Source: Pseudomonadota bacterium | GTDB lineage: Bacteria > Pseudomonadota > Gammaproteobacteria > Burkholderiales > Burkholderiaceae_B | Length of the DNA: 8,282 nt | Assembly: GCA_023386765.1 (NCBI GenBank) | Contig: JAEWJD010000125.1 | Location: 1 to 8,282, forward strand | Direction of reading: 5' to 3' | Shown: piece after piece, positions 1 through 6,199 of the stretch | Layout: each line of letters starts with the position of its first letter | Position numbering within the stretch: position 1 is the first letter of the stretch | Notes under the pieces: model-generated | Seen by the model: the letters and a program-made list of their open reading frames with translations, nothing else | Database searches by the model: none | What the model was told of the DNA's origin: nothing | Made by a program: the position numbers and the translations under genes

Positions 1-234
1 GATCGCAAGCAGATGGTGCGGTGGCAGACTGACAACATGCCGCGTCTGCGCCAGAAGTGCCGCGGTTTCGTGGCGGTGCAGCCGGATCCTCAGGCCTTGA
101 TTCGCGTCAGCCAGCAGGCCGAGAAAATGAGCCGGGCCTTCGAGGTGCCGTTCGTGGTCGCCCCGGATGAGCCCGGCGCGCGCGAGGCCGCCTTGCGCCT
201 GTTGCGCGGCGTGGCGCTGGGAACCACGCGCTGA
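1..234 (+). CDS. C-terminal fragment of an uncharacterised protein
   Basis: The reading frame is open from the first base (D-R-K-Q-M-V...) to TGA at 232-234, giving 77 visible residues. The first ATG, at 13, is probably internal because the frame continues to the left edge, so the true start lies outside the window. The visible part has a hydrophobic strand (GFVAVQPD), a helix (VSQQAEKMSRAF), a second strand (VPFVVAPDE) and a final helix (GAREAALRLLRG). This alternating pattern is reminiscent of the C-terminal half of small SpoIIAA/STAS-like domains, but that is only an impression and no motif proves it. No function is assigned. It converges on the HIT gene, with 9 bases between the two stop codons. 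Confidence 0.7.
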   Translation, partial: DRKQMVRWQTDNMPRLRQKCRGFVAVQPDPQALIRVSQQAEKMSRAFEVPFVVAPDEPGAREAALRLLRGVALGTTR

Positions 235-243
235 GGCCGGTGT

Positions 244-714
244 TCAGCCGGCGCCCAGCAGCCAGTTGTCCATGGTTTCGACCAGGCGGTTGCGGTAGCG
301 CGGCAGGCGCTGCGCGAGCGCTTCGCGGCGCGCCAGGAAAGCCGGCGGCTCGGCCCCGGCGCCGAAGCTGGGCGCCGCCCAGACCGCGTTGGGAAAGTGG
401 CGATCCTCGCGCCAGCGCGGGATGATGTGCCAGTGCAGGTGCGGCACCATGTTGCCCAGCGAGGCCAGGTTGATCTTGTCCGGGTGCAGCGTGTCGCGCT
501 GGGCTTGTTCCACGGCGTAGACCGCGCGCATCAGCAGGTCGCGGCCGTGGTGCGACAGGCTGGTCATCTCTGGCAGGTGGGCGTTCCAGATGACGCGCGT
601 GAAGCCCGGATAATCGGCATCGGCCACCTCGACCACCCGCAGCTGCGGGCCTTGCCAGAGCAGCGTGCCGCCCTCGCTCTGGCACAGCGGACAGTCGGGA
701 TCGCGTGTGCTCAT
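244..714 (-). CDS. HIT (histidine triad) family nucleotide hydrolase/transferase
   Basis: A 156-residue cytosolic protein. The histidine triad signature H-L-H-W-H-I-I-P-R is at residues 92-100 (His92, His94, His96); by family knowledge the central or last histidine is the nucleophile that attacks the alpha-phosphate of substrates such as Ap4A, AMP-lysine or other AMP conjugates, releasing AMP. A Cys-x-x-Cys pair at residues 8-11 near the N-terminus, and WREDRHFPNAVW after the triad, are typical of one bacterial HIT branch. The exact substrate cannot be read from sequence. The ATG at 712-714 overlaps the stop of the upstream acetyltransferase (ATGA), so the two are translationally coupled. It is the last gene of the pap-GNAT-HIT set. 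Length is normal for the family. Confidence 0.93.
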   Translation of the reverse strand: MSTRDPDCPLCQSEGGTLLWQGPQLRVVEVADADYPGFTRVIWNAHLPEMTSLSHHGRDLLMRAVYAVEQAQRDTLHPDKINLASLGNMVPHLHWHIIPRWREDRHFPNAVWAAPSFGAGAEPPAFLARREALAQRLPRYRNRLVETMDNWLLGAG

Positions 715-1163
715 GCCATCACCTTGCGGTACTGGATGAAACCGGAGCGATCGGCGATGCGGTCATAGAGCTGGATGGCGGTCTGGTTGCTTTCATGGGT
801 GAGCCAGTACACGCGCGCCGCGTCATGGGCGCGCGCATCCGCATAGACATGCTCGATCAGGGCGCGCCCGGCGCCGGTGCCGCGCACCTCGGGCGTGACA
901 TAGAGGTCCTGCAGATAGACATAGGGGCCCTGGGTCCAGGTCGAGCGGTGATAGATCCAGTGCACCATGCCGATGGTGCGTCCTTCAGCATCGATGGCCA
1001 GCGCCAGGTGCATCGGCTCGGCCGGATCGAGCAGGCGCTGCCAGGTCTGGCGCGTGACGTCATCGGCGATGTCGACCTGATAGAAATCCTGGTAGCCCTG
1101 CCAAAGCGGCAGCCAGGCATCGAAGTCGGCGGCGGTGGCGGGACGGATGGTAAGCGTGGTCAT
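711..1163 (-). CDS. GNAT family N-acetyltransferase
   Basis: A 150-residue single-domain GNAT protein, which would transfer an acetyl group from acetyl-CoA to an unidentified amine. The N-terminus LTIRPATAADFDAW is the usual first strand and helix. Motif A is at about residues 84-106: LQDLYVTPEVRGTGAGRAL, with the pyrophosphate-binding R-x-x-G-x-G as Arg94, Gly97 and Gly99. Motif B follows as VYWLTHESNQTAIQLYDR (about 118-135), ending in SGFIQYRK. The frame stays open to 1280, but that extension runs into the pap gene and is low-complexity arginine/proline sequence. The ATG at 1161-1163 gives the standard GNAT start and has GGAG a few bases upstream. It lies 29 bases after pap and overlaps the HIT gene by ATGA, so co-transcription is likely. 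Confidence 0.93.
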   Translation of the reverse strand: MTTLTIRPATAADFDAWLPLWQGYQDFYQVDIADDVTRQTWQRLLDPAEPMHLALAIDAEGRTIGMVHWIYHRSTWTQGPYVYLQDLYVTPEVRGTGAGRALIEHVYADARAHDAARVYWLTHESNQTAIQLYDRIADRSGFIQYRKVMA

Positions 1164-1192
1164 GGGAGGCTCCGGGTGGATGGCGGGCAAGG

Positions 1193-2659
1193 CTAGAGAC
1201 GGGATTCGAGCGCGCTCACGATGGCGCGCAGCACCTGCAGGCGGGCATGGCGTTTGTCGTTGGCCGGGACGAGGTGCCAAGGGGCATGGGGCAGGTCGGT
1301 GCGCGCCATCATTTCGTTGGCCGCCAGGGCGTATTCATCCCATTTGTCGCGGTTGCGCCAATCCTCGGCGGTGATCTTGTAGCGCTTGAAGGGCGTGGCC
1401 TCGCGCTCTTTGAAGCGCTCGAGCTGGACATCCTGGGTGATCGCCAGCCAGAACTTGAGCACGATGGCGCCGCTCTCGGTGAGTTGGTGTTCGAAGTCGT
1501 TGATCTCGGCATAGGCGCGCCGCCACAGCCCGGGCGGGGTGAGGCCCTCGACGCGCTCGACCAGCACCCTGCCGTACCAGGTGCGGTCGAAAAGGGCGAC
1601 GCGGTTGTGGGCCGGCACATGGCGCCAGAAACGCCACAGATAGGGGCGTGCCTGTTCGTAGGCGGCCGGCGCGGCGATGGGGGTGATGTCGTATTGGCGG
1701 GCGTCCAGCGACTCGACTACGCGCTGGATGGCGCCGCCCTTGCCGGCGGCATCCTGGCCCTCGAAGGCCAGCACCAGCGAGCGTTGCGCGAAGGCGGGGC
1801 TGCGCACGGCGCGCGCAAGACGGCCCTGCAGCAGGCCCAGTTCGCTGTCGTAGTCGTGCTTGTCTTCGTGGGCCTCGTAGTCCAGCTCGCCGAGCCGGTC
1901 CGGGATGGGCCCCAGGCGCGGCAGTTGCTGGCTGACACGCGCCACCACGGGGATGGCGCGGCGCTTCATGGTGGCCAGGATGGTCTCGGCGCAGCGGATG
2001 GTGCGCAGATGATCGTCGGCGCTGGGGATCACCACCCAGGGCGCATGGTCGATATCGGTCTGCGCCAGCGCGAGCTGGGCCGCATCGCGGATGCGGTCGA
2101 ACTTCTTCTGTACCTTGTAGTCGTCGGGCGAGACCTGCCAGGAGGTTTCGGGGCTGGCGTTCAGGCGCTCGATACGCGCGGCCTGAGCCTGGGGCGACAG
2201 ATGGAACCAGAGCTTCACGATCTGCACGCCTTCGGCGGTCAGCATGGTTTCGAAGCGGCGGATCTGTGCGGCCAGCGCTTCGGCGCGCTCGGGGTTGAAC
2301 TTCTTGCGGTAGCACTCGCGCAGCAGCCGCGAGTACCAGGAGCCGAACACCACGCCGGTCTCGCCTTTGGCGGGCATGGCGTTCCAGTAGCGCCACAGCG
2401 GCGGAAACTGGCTTTCGCGGGCATCCGGCTCGCCGAAGGCCAGCGTATGGATGTGGCGCGGGTCCATCCAGTTGTTTAGCAGGTTGATGGTCTGGCCCTT
2501 GCCGGCACCATCGATCCCGGCCACCACGATGAGCAGGCTGCGGTCGGCGCGCTCCAGGCGTGCATACTGGGCCTTGAGCAGCGCAGTGCGCAGTCGCAGC
2601 GCGCGGGGTTTGTACTCGTCGGCCGACAGCGCGGGGTCGGTTTCGGCTTCGCTGAACAT
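1193..2659 (-). CDS. pap: Two-domain PPK2: polyphosphate:AMP phosphotransferase
   Basis: 488 residues containing two tandem PPK2 domains, the class II layout. By family knowledge class II enzymes phosphorylate AMP to ADP using inorganic polyphosphate in the cytosol. Domain 1 has Walker A GIDGAGKG at residues 48-55; domain 2 has GQDAAGKG at 301-308. Domain 2 also keeps the Asp-Arg motif FDRTWYGR (357-364) and a lid segment with FKERE...PFKRYK (about 416-428) and the D-x-Y motif DEY at 441-443. In domain 1 the equivalent site reads FGSWYSRL (105-112), so Asp-Arg is replaced by Gly-Ser and domain 1 is probably non-catalytic, as described for other class II members. The frame extends upstream to 3076, but that part overlaps the neighbouring gene; the ATG at 2657-2659 begins the conserved N-terminus and is preceded by GGAG. 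It heads the set with GNAT and HIT. No clear promoter was found in the 74-base gap upstream. Confidence 0.94.
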   Translation of the reverse strand: MFSEAETDPALSADEYKPRALRLRTALLKAQYARLERADRSLLIVVAGIDGAGKGQTINLLNNWMDPRHIHTLAFGEPDARESQFPPLWRYWNAMPAKGETGVVFGSWYSRLLRECYRKKFNPERAEALAAQIRRFETMLTAEGVQIVKLWFHLSPQAQAARIERLNASPETSWQVSPDDYKVQKKFDRIRDAAQLALAQTDIDHAPWVVIPSADDHLRTIRCAETILATMKRRAIPVVARVSQQLPRLGPIPDRLGELDYEAHEDKHDYDSELGLLQGRLARAVRSPAFAQRSLVLAFEGQDAAGKGGAIQRVVESLDARQYDITPIAAPAAYEQARPYLWRFWRHVPAHNRVALFDRTWYGRVLVERVEGLTPPGLWRRAYAEINDFEHQLTESGAIVLKFWLAITQDVQLERFKEREATPFKRYKITAEDWRNRDKWDEYALAANEMMARTDLPHAPWHLVPANDKRHARLQVLRAIVSALESRL

Positions 2660-2733
2660 GGGGGCTCCGGTAGGCGATTCAGCGCCCGATGTTGCGTGAT
2701 AACCGCCGCCCGCGCAAGCGCCACGCGCAGGCT

Positions 2734-3597
2734 TTACAACCGGTCCAGCGGGATCTTCAGGTAACGCGTGCCGTTGTCTTCGGCAGCCGGCAACTGGCCG
2801 GCACGGATGTTGACCTGGATGGCAGGCAGGATCAGCGTCGGCATTGCCAGCGTGGCATCGCGCGCCTGGCGCATGGCAACGAAGGCCGCTTCGTCCACGC
2901 CGTCGCGCACATGGATGTTGCCGGCGCGCTGCTCGGCCACGGTGCATTCCCAGGCCGGCTCGCGGCCGGGCGGCGGATAGTCGTGGCACATGAACAGGCG
3001 CGTCTGCGGGGGCAGCGCCAGCAGGCGGTGGATCGAGCGGTAAAGCTGGACGGCATCGCCGCCGGGGAAGTCGCAACGTGCCGTGCCGACATCGGGCATG
3101 AACAGGGTATCGCCGACGAATACGCTGTCGCCGATCTGATAGGCCATGTCGGCCGGCGTATGTCCAGGCACGTGCAGGGCGCGCGCGGTGAGCGTGCCGA
3201 TGGCGAAGGTTTCGTCGGGCGCGAAGAGGTGGCCGAACTGGGAGCCGTCGGGCGCAAAGCTGGACTCGAGATTGAAAATGGGCTTGAAAGTGGCCTGGAC
3301 CTCGCGGATCCCCTGGCCGATGGCGATGCTCCCGCCCAGCAGATTCTGGAGATAGGGAGCAGCCGAGAGGTGGTCGGCGTGGGCGTGGGTTTCCAGGATC
3401 CAGTCGCAGCGCAATCGCTGTTCACGCACGAAAACGGCCAGGCGATCGGCGTTGGCTGTCGAGGTCCGCCCTGACTTGGGGTCGTAGTCCAGCACCGCGT
3501 CGATCACCGCGCAATGGCCGTCCGGGGCGTCATAGACCACGTAGCTGATCGTGCCGGTCACGGCATCGAAAAAAGCCTGGATATGCGGTGTCGTCAT
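2734..3597 (-). CDS. blh: Persulfide dioxygenase-like MBL-fold protein (Blh/ETHE1-like)
   Basis: 287 residues, metallo-beta-lactamase fold. Metal-ligand motifs are THAHADH (His71, His73, Asp75, His76), VPGHTPADMAY (His146), VGDTLF (Asp163) and MCHDY (His205). This set, with the ETHE1-type GTARCDF at 171-177, fits mononuclear-iron persulfide dioxygenases that oxidise glutathione persulfide to sulfite. The C-terminal tail, ending IQVNIRAGQLP...YLKIPL (about 260-284), is typical of the Blh branch found beside BigR regulators. No rhodanese domain is fused to it. AGGAG lies six bases before the ATG, supporting the start. It diverges from the ArsR-type gene across an 81-base AT-rich region holding a palindromic operator, so it is probably repressed by that regulator. 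A glyoxalase II-like role is the main alternative, less likely given the neighbours. Confidence 0.9.
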   Translation of the reverse strand: MTTPHIQAFFDAVTGTISYVVYDAPDGHCAVIDAVLDYDPKSGRTSTANADRLAVFVREQRLRCDWILETHAHADHLSAAPYLQNLLGGSIAIGQGIREVQATFKPIFNLESSFAPDGSQFGHLFAPDETFAIGTLTARALHVPGHTPADMAYQIGDSVFVGDTLFMPDVGTARCDFPGGDAVQLYRSIHRLLALPPQTRLFMCHDYPPPGREPAWECTVAEQRAGNIHVRDGVDEAAFVAMRQARDATLAMPTLILPAIQVNIRAGQLPAAEDNGTRYLKIPLDRL

Positions 3598-3617
3598 CGG
3601 GCGCTCCTGGGTTGATA

Positions 3618-3646
3618 ATTTATTGATTTATAGTATATCAATAAAT
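3618..3646. promoter_or_regulatory. Perfect inverted repeat, probable BigR/SqrR-type operator
   Basis: The arms ATTTATTGAT (3618-3627) and ATCAATAAAT (3637-3646) are perfect reverse complements of 10 bases, separated by the 9-base spacer TTATAGTAT. The repeat sits in the 81-base gap between the divergent dioxygenase and ArsR genes, in sequence far richer in A and T than anything around it. The left arm covers most of the plus-strand -35 hexamer and the right arm ends at the first base of the -10, so a bound dimer would occlude polymerase. A TATACT -10-like hexamer for the minus-strand gene (3632-3637 read in reverse) lies in the spacer, though I see no good partner -35. Assignment to the adjacent regulator is inference from position and symmetry. 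Confidence 0.8.
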
Positions 3647-3651
3647 ATAAT
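3623..3651 (+). promoter_or_regulatory. Sigma70-type promoter for the ArsR/YeeE operon
   Basis: The -35 hexamer TTGATT (3623-3628, 4 of 6 consensus) and a perfect TATAAT -10 (3646-3651) are separated by exactly 17 bases. Transcription would start near 3658, giving a leader of roughly 20 bases before the ATG at 3679. Only a weak GAAG ribosome site (3667-3670) precedes that ATG. The overlap with the inverted repeat implies autorepression. Confidence 0.75.
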
Positions 3652-3678
3652 GTTTTCTTCCTCATTGAAGCCCCTCCC

Positions 3679-4014
3679 ATGGACGCTCCCCTGACTGCGG
3701 CCGATATCCAGGCCTTGCGCGCCTCGGCCGATGAATGCAGCGCGCTGCTCAAGGCGCTGGCCAATCCGGATCGCCTGCTGCTGCTGTGCCAGCTGCTCGA
3801 AGGCGAACGCAATGTCGGCGAATTGGAAGCCGGCAGCGGCATCCGCCAGCCTTCGCTGTCGCAGCAACTGGGCGTGCTGCGCGATGAAGGCCTGGTAGCC
3901 ACCCGCCGCGAAGGCAAATATATTTACTACCGCATGGCTCGCCGCGAAATCACGCAAATCATGAAAACCTTGTCGGGTCTGTTTTGCGGCCAGACCCGGG
4001 AGCTTCTGTCATGA
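3679..4014 (+). CDS. bigR: ArsR-family persulfide-responsive repressor (BigR/SqrR-like)
   Basis: 111 residues with a winged-helix ArsR fold. The LKALANPDRLLLLCQLLEGE segment (about 24-43) and the recognition-helix region RQPSLSQQLGVLRDEGLV (56-73), followed by the wing TRREGKYIYYRM (75-86), are classical. Cys37 and Cys103 are 66 residues apart, the same spacing as the redox-active pair in Xylella/Agrobacterium BigR (Cys42/Cys108) and Rhodobacter SqrR (Cys41/Cys107). In those proteins persulfide forms a di-, tri- or tetrasulfide bridge that releases DNA. A further cysteine, Cys20, is present. The metal-site pattern ELCVCDL of arsenic sensors is absent (the equivalent segment is LLCQLLEG), which argues against an As or Cd sensor. 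Its stop overlaps the next start (ATGA). It likely represses itself, the transporters and the divergent dioxygenase. Confidence 0.9.
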   Translation: MDAPLTAADIQALRASADECSALLKALANPDRLLLLCQLLEGERNVGELEAGSGIRQPSLSQQLGVLRDEGLVATRREGKYIYYRMARREITQIMKTLSGLFCGQTRELLS

Positions 4015-4442
4015 CGATAGCCTGGGCGTCTTTCACGCCTTTTTCATCCCTGATCGGCGGCCTGATGATCGGCGCGGCCGCCGTGCTCCTGATGGCGACG
4101 CTGGGCCGTATCGCGGGTATCAGCGGCATCCTGGGCGCGCTGGTGCCGCCGGCGCCGGGCGGCGCCTGGCGGGTGGCGTTCGTGGCCGGTCTGGTGTTGT
4201 CGCCCTGGTTGTACCGGGTGTTCGCCACGCCGCATGCCCCGGAGATCACGGTGTCCACGCCGGTGCTGATCCTGGCCGGCCTGCTGGTGGGTTTCGGCTC
4301 CCGGCTGGGTTCGGGCTGCACCAGCGGCCACGGCGTGTGCGGGTTGTCGCGCGGCGCGCCGCGTTCGTTTGCCGCGGTGGCGGTGTTCATGGCCACCGCC
4401 ATGGCGGTGGTGGCCGTCATGCGTCACGTCATCGGAGCCTGA
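4011..4442 (+). CDS. YeeE/YedE (DUF395) half-transporter, N-terminal-type subunit
   Basis: 143 residues, strongly hydrophobic, with about four membrane helices (roughly 14-34, 52-70, 83-100 and 119-139). The signature GFGSRLGSGCTSGHGVCGLS (94-113) carries Cys103 and Cys110; the GCTSGHG element is the sulfur-handling motif of the YeeE/YedE family, whose full-length member YeeE/TsuA imports thiosulfate. This protein is half of the full-length size and pairs with the next gene, like PmpA/PmpB of Serratia and the DUF395 genes of bigR operons. The ATG at 4011 overlaps the regulator's stop, and GGGAG stands eight bases upstream; the longer frame from 3984 would overlap the regulator needlessly. The transported species (thiosulfate, sulfite, persulfide or other) cannot be told from sequence. 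Confidence 0.9.
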   Translation: MTIAWASFTPFSSLIGGLMIGAAAVLLMATLGRIAGISGILGALVPPAPGGAWRVAFVAGLVLSPWLYRVFATPHAPEITVSTPVLILAGLLVGFGSRLGSGCTSGHGVCGLSRGAPRSFAAVAVFMATAMAVVAVMRHVIGA

Positions 4443-4443
4443 C

Positions 4444-4863
4444 ATGCACCTGCTCTTTGCCTTGTTGAGCGGCCTGTTGTTCGGCCTGGGCCTCATGGTT
4501 TCCGGCATGGCCGATCCGGCCAAGGTCCTGGCCTTCCTGGATATCGGCGGGCAATGGGATCCGTCGCTGGCGCTGGTGATGCTGGGCGCCATTGGCGTCA
4601 CGGCACCCGCTTATGCGCGTCTCAAGAAGCGAGGCGTCACGCTGACGGCCGGCGCGCCGCTGCAGTGGCCCACGGCCTGGCGCATTGACCGGCGCCTGCT
4701 CGCCGGGGCACTGGTGTTCGGTCTGGGTTGGGGGCTGGTGGGCCTGTGTCCCGGTCCGGCCATTGTCACCGCCGCGCAGGGTTATGAAGAGGCGCTGACC
4801 TTCGCCATCGCCATGCTGGTTGGCATGGGGGCTTTCTCGTTCTGGTCCGGGCCGCGCCGCTGA
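4444..4863 (+). CDS. YeeE/YedE (DUF395/DUF6691) half-transporter, C-terminal-type subunit
   Basis: 139 residues, about four membrane helices (roughly 2-22, 42-58, 86-107 and 117-135). The family motifs are GLGLMVSGMADPAKVLAFLD (14-33) and GWGLVGLCPGPAIV (95-108), with the conserved Cys102 in G-L-C-P-G-P. It is the complementary half of the preceding protein and both are probably needed to form one sulfur channel in the inner membrane. The ATG is one base after the previous stop, with GGAG (4434-4437) six bases upstream, so expression is coupled. A longer frame from 4369 gives arginine/tryptophan-rich sequence overlapping the first subunit and was not used. A hairpin spans its stop codon and it converges on the ligase-like gene. 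Confidence 0.9.
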   Translation: MHLLFALLSGLLFGLGLMVSGMADPAKVLAFLDIGGQWDPSLALVMLGAIGVTAPAYARLKKRGVTLTAGAPLQWPTAWRIDRRLLAGALVFGLGWGLVGLCPGPAIVTAAQGYEEALTFAIAMLVGMGAFSFWSGPRR

Positions 4864-4879
4864 GCGCGTTGCGGCCCGG
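4847..4879. terminator. GC-rich hairpin at convergent gene ends, possible terminator
   Basis: CCGGGCCGC (4847-4855) and GCGGCCCGG (4871-4879) form a perfect nine-base-pair stem around a 15-base loop containing the TGA of the upstream gene. It lies where the sulfur operon and the ABC/ligase operon converge, only 19 bases apart, so it could stop transcripts from either side. No T-run follows on either strand, so intrinsic termination is uncertain. Confidence 0.4.
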
Positions 4880-4882
4880 GGC

Positions 4883-6148
4883 TCAATCGTAGCGGCGCAG
4901 GTCTTCGATGACCTTGCCGTCGTTGGGCAGGGAGCCCGGCTGGGCGTGCGCGATGTCGGCCCGCAGCTTGGTGACGTCACGCACCGATTCAGCCAGCCGC
5001 CGGGCGTGCGCCTCGTCCAGTTGCCCGGCTTCGACGTGCAGTGTCATGGTTTCGGCCCCGGTGGTGCCGGTGATCACCAGCCGCGCGCGTCCCAGTTCCG
5101 GGTGGCGGCGCAGGATGTCGGCCACCTGCGACGGATGCACGAACAGGCCGCGCACCTTGGTGGTCTGGTCGGCACGGCCCAGCCAGCCCCGGATGCGGGT
5201 ATTGCTGCGTCCGCAGGGCGAGGCACCAGGCAGTACGGCGGACAGGTCGCCGGTGCCGAAACGCACCAGCGGGTAGTCGGGGTTGAGGGTGGTGATGACC
5301 ACCTCGCCGACCTCGCCGTCGGGCAAGGGCTCGCCGGTGCCGGGCCGCACGATTTCCAGGATCAGGTCTTCGCCCAGCACCAGGCCTTCTCGGGCCGGGG
5401 TCTCGAAGGCGATCATGCCCAGGTCGGCGCTGCCATAGGCCTGGTAGCCCTCGATGCCGCGGGCGGCCAGCCAGTCGCGCAGCGACGGCGGAAACGCTTC
5501 GCCCGAGACCAGCGCGCGCTTGAGCGAGGGCAGCGCCACGCCGATCTCATCGGCTTTCTCCAGGATGATCTTCAGGAAGCTGGGCGTACCGGTATAACCG
5601 GCCGGTGCCAGATCCTGGATGGCGCGTACCTGCTGTTCGGTCTGGCCGGTGCCGCCGGGGAACACGGTGCAGCCCACGGCGTGCGCAGCCGTCTCCATCA
5701 TGGAGCCGGCCGGGGTGAAGTGATAGGAAAAGCAGTTATAGGCCAGCTCGCCGGCGCGAAAGCCGGCGGCATAGAGGGCGCGCGCAAAACGCCAGTAGTC
5801 GCTGCGCGGTGTTTCCGGTTCGTAGATGGGGCCGGGCGAGGCGAACACGCGCGCGGCCTGGCCCCAGCCGACGGTCGAGAAACCGCCGAAGGCCTTGGCG
5901 GCGCCGGCTGGCGCCTGGCTGGCACGGCTTTGCTGCTGCAACGCAAGCAGCTCGTGCTTGCGCAGCACGGGCAGGCCGGCCAGTGCCTGCCGGCTGATGA
6001 TGCTGGCCGGATCCACGCCGCGCAACTGGGCGGCGATGGCCGGGGCGTGGGCCTGGGCATGGGCGATGGCTCCGGGCAGCGCGGCCATCAGGGCCTGCTC
6101 GCGTGCCGCGGGGTCTCGGGTTTCCAGGGTATCGAAAAACTCGGACAT
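4883..6148 (-). CDS. PaaK-like adenylate-forming (phenylacetate-CoA ligase family) protein
   Basis: 421 residues, matching the usual 415-440 for phenylacetate-CoA ligases, which activate carboxylic acids as acyl-AMP and then acyl-CoA. Family features: YTGTPSFL (185-192), SGEAFPPSLR (215-224), the aromatic/adenine motif YQAYGSADLG (235-244), the ATP-ribose aspartate in RFGTGDLS (296-303, Asp301), the hinge region GWLGRADQTTKVRG (321-334) and a C-terminal Gly-Lys (NDGKV, Lys412) placed like the catalytic lysine. The SSGTTG-type phosphate-binding loop expected near residues 85-105 is not recognisable; FGGFSTVGWGQ then RVFASPGPIYEP is there instead. Substrate and even ligase activity are therefore uncertain. 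It is the last gene of the HAAT transporter set, 51 bases after the LivF-like gene; the start has GAGG about ten bases upstream. Confidence 0.85.
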   Translation of the reverse strand: MSEFFDTLETRDPAAREQALMAALPGAIAHAQAHAPAIAAQLRGVDPASIISRQALAGLPVLRKHELLALQQQSRASQAPAGAAKAFGGFSTVGWGQAARVFASPGPIYEPETPRSDYWRFARALYAAGFRAGELAYNCFSYHFTPAGSMMETAAHAVGCTVFPGGTGQTEQQVRAIQDLAPAGYTGTPSFLKIILEKADEIGVALPSLKRALVSGEAFPPSLRDWLAARGIEGYQAYGSADLGMIAFETPAREGLVLGEDLILEIVRPGTGEPLPDGEVGEVVITTLNPDYPLVRFGTGDLSAVLPGASPCGRSNTRIRGWLGRADQTTKVRGLFVHPSQVADILRRHPELGRARLVITGTTGAETMTLHVEAGQLDEAHARRLAESVRDVTKLRADIAHAQPGSLPNDGKVIEDLRRYD

Positions 6149-6199
6149 GGATCTGCACCCTCTTGTGTGCGCGTGGGTGGGTTTGACGGTGAAACCGGG

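Noticed and set aside
236..252. Small inverted repeat GCCGG-N7-CCGGC at the convergent ends of the first gene and the HIT gene
   Set aside because: A five-base-pair stem with no T-run is expected by chance in DNA this GC-rich; too weak to call a terminator.
1247..2479. Plus-strand open frame of 410 codons
   Set aside because: It is antisense to the two-domain PPK2 gene, whose motifs are unambiguous; no domain is seen in the translated product.
2660..3076. Upstream in-frame extension of the PPK2 gene (627-codon frame)
   Set aside because: The extension overlaps the dioxygenase gene in another frame and is Arg/Pro/Ala-rich with no similarity to PPK2. The ATG at 2657-2659 has a Shine-Dalgarno and gives the normal family length.
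3612..3641. Minus-strand promoter TTGATA-18-TATCAA for the dioxygenase gene
   Set aside because: The implied start site would fall inside the AGGAG ribosome site, leaving almost no leader. Another -10-like TATACT (3632-3637) has no acceptable -35. The real minus promoter was left unassigned.
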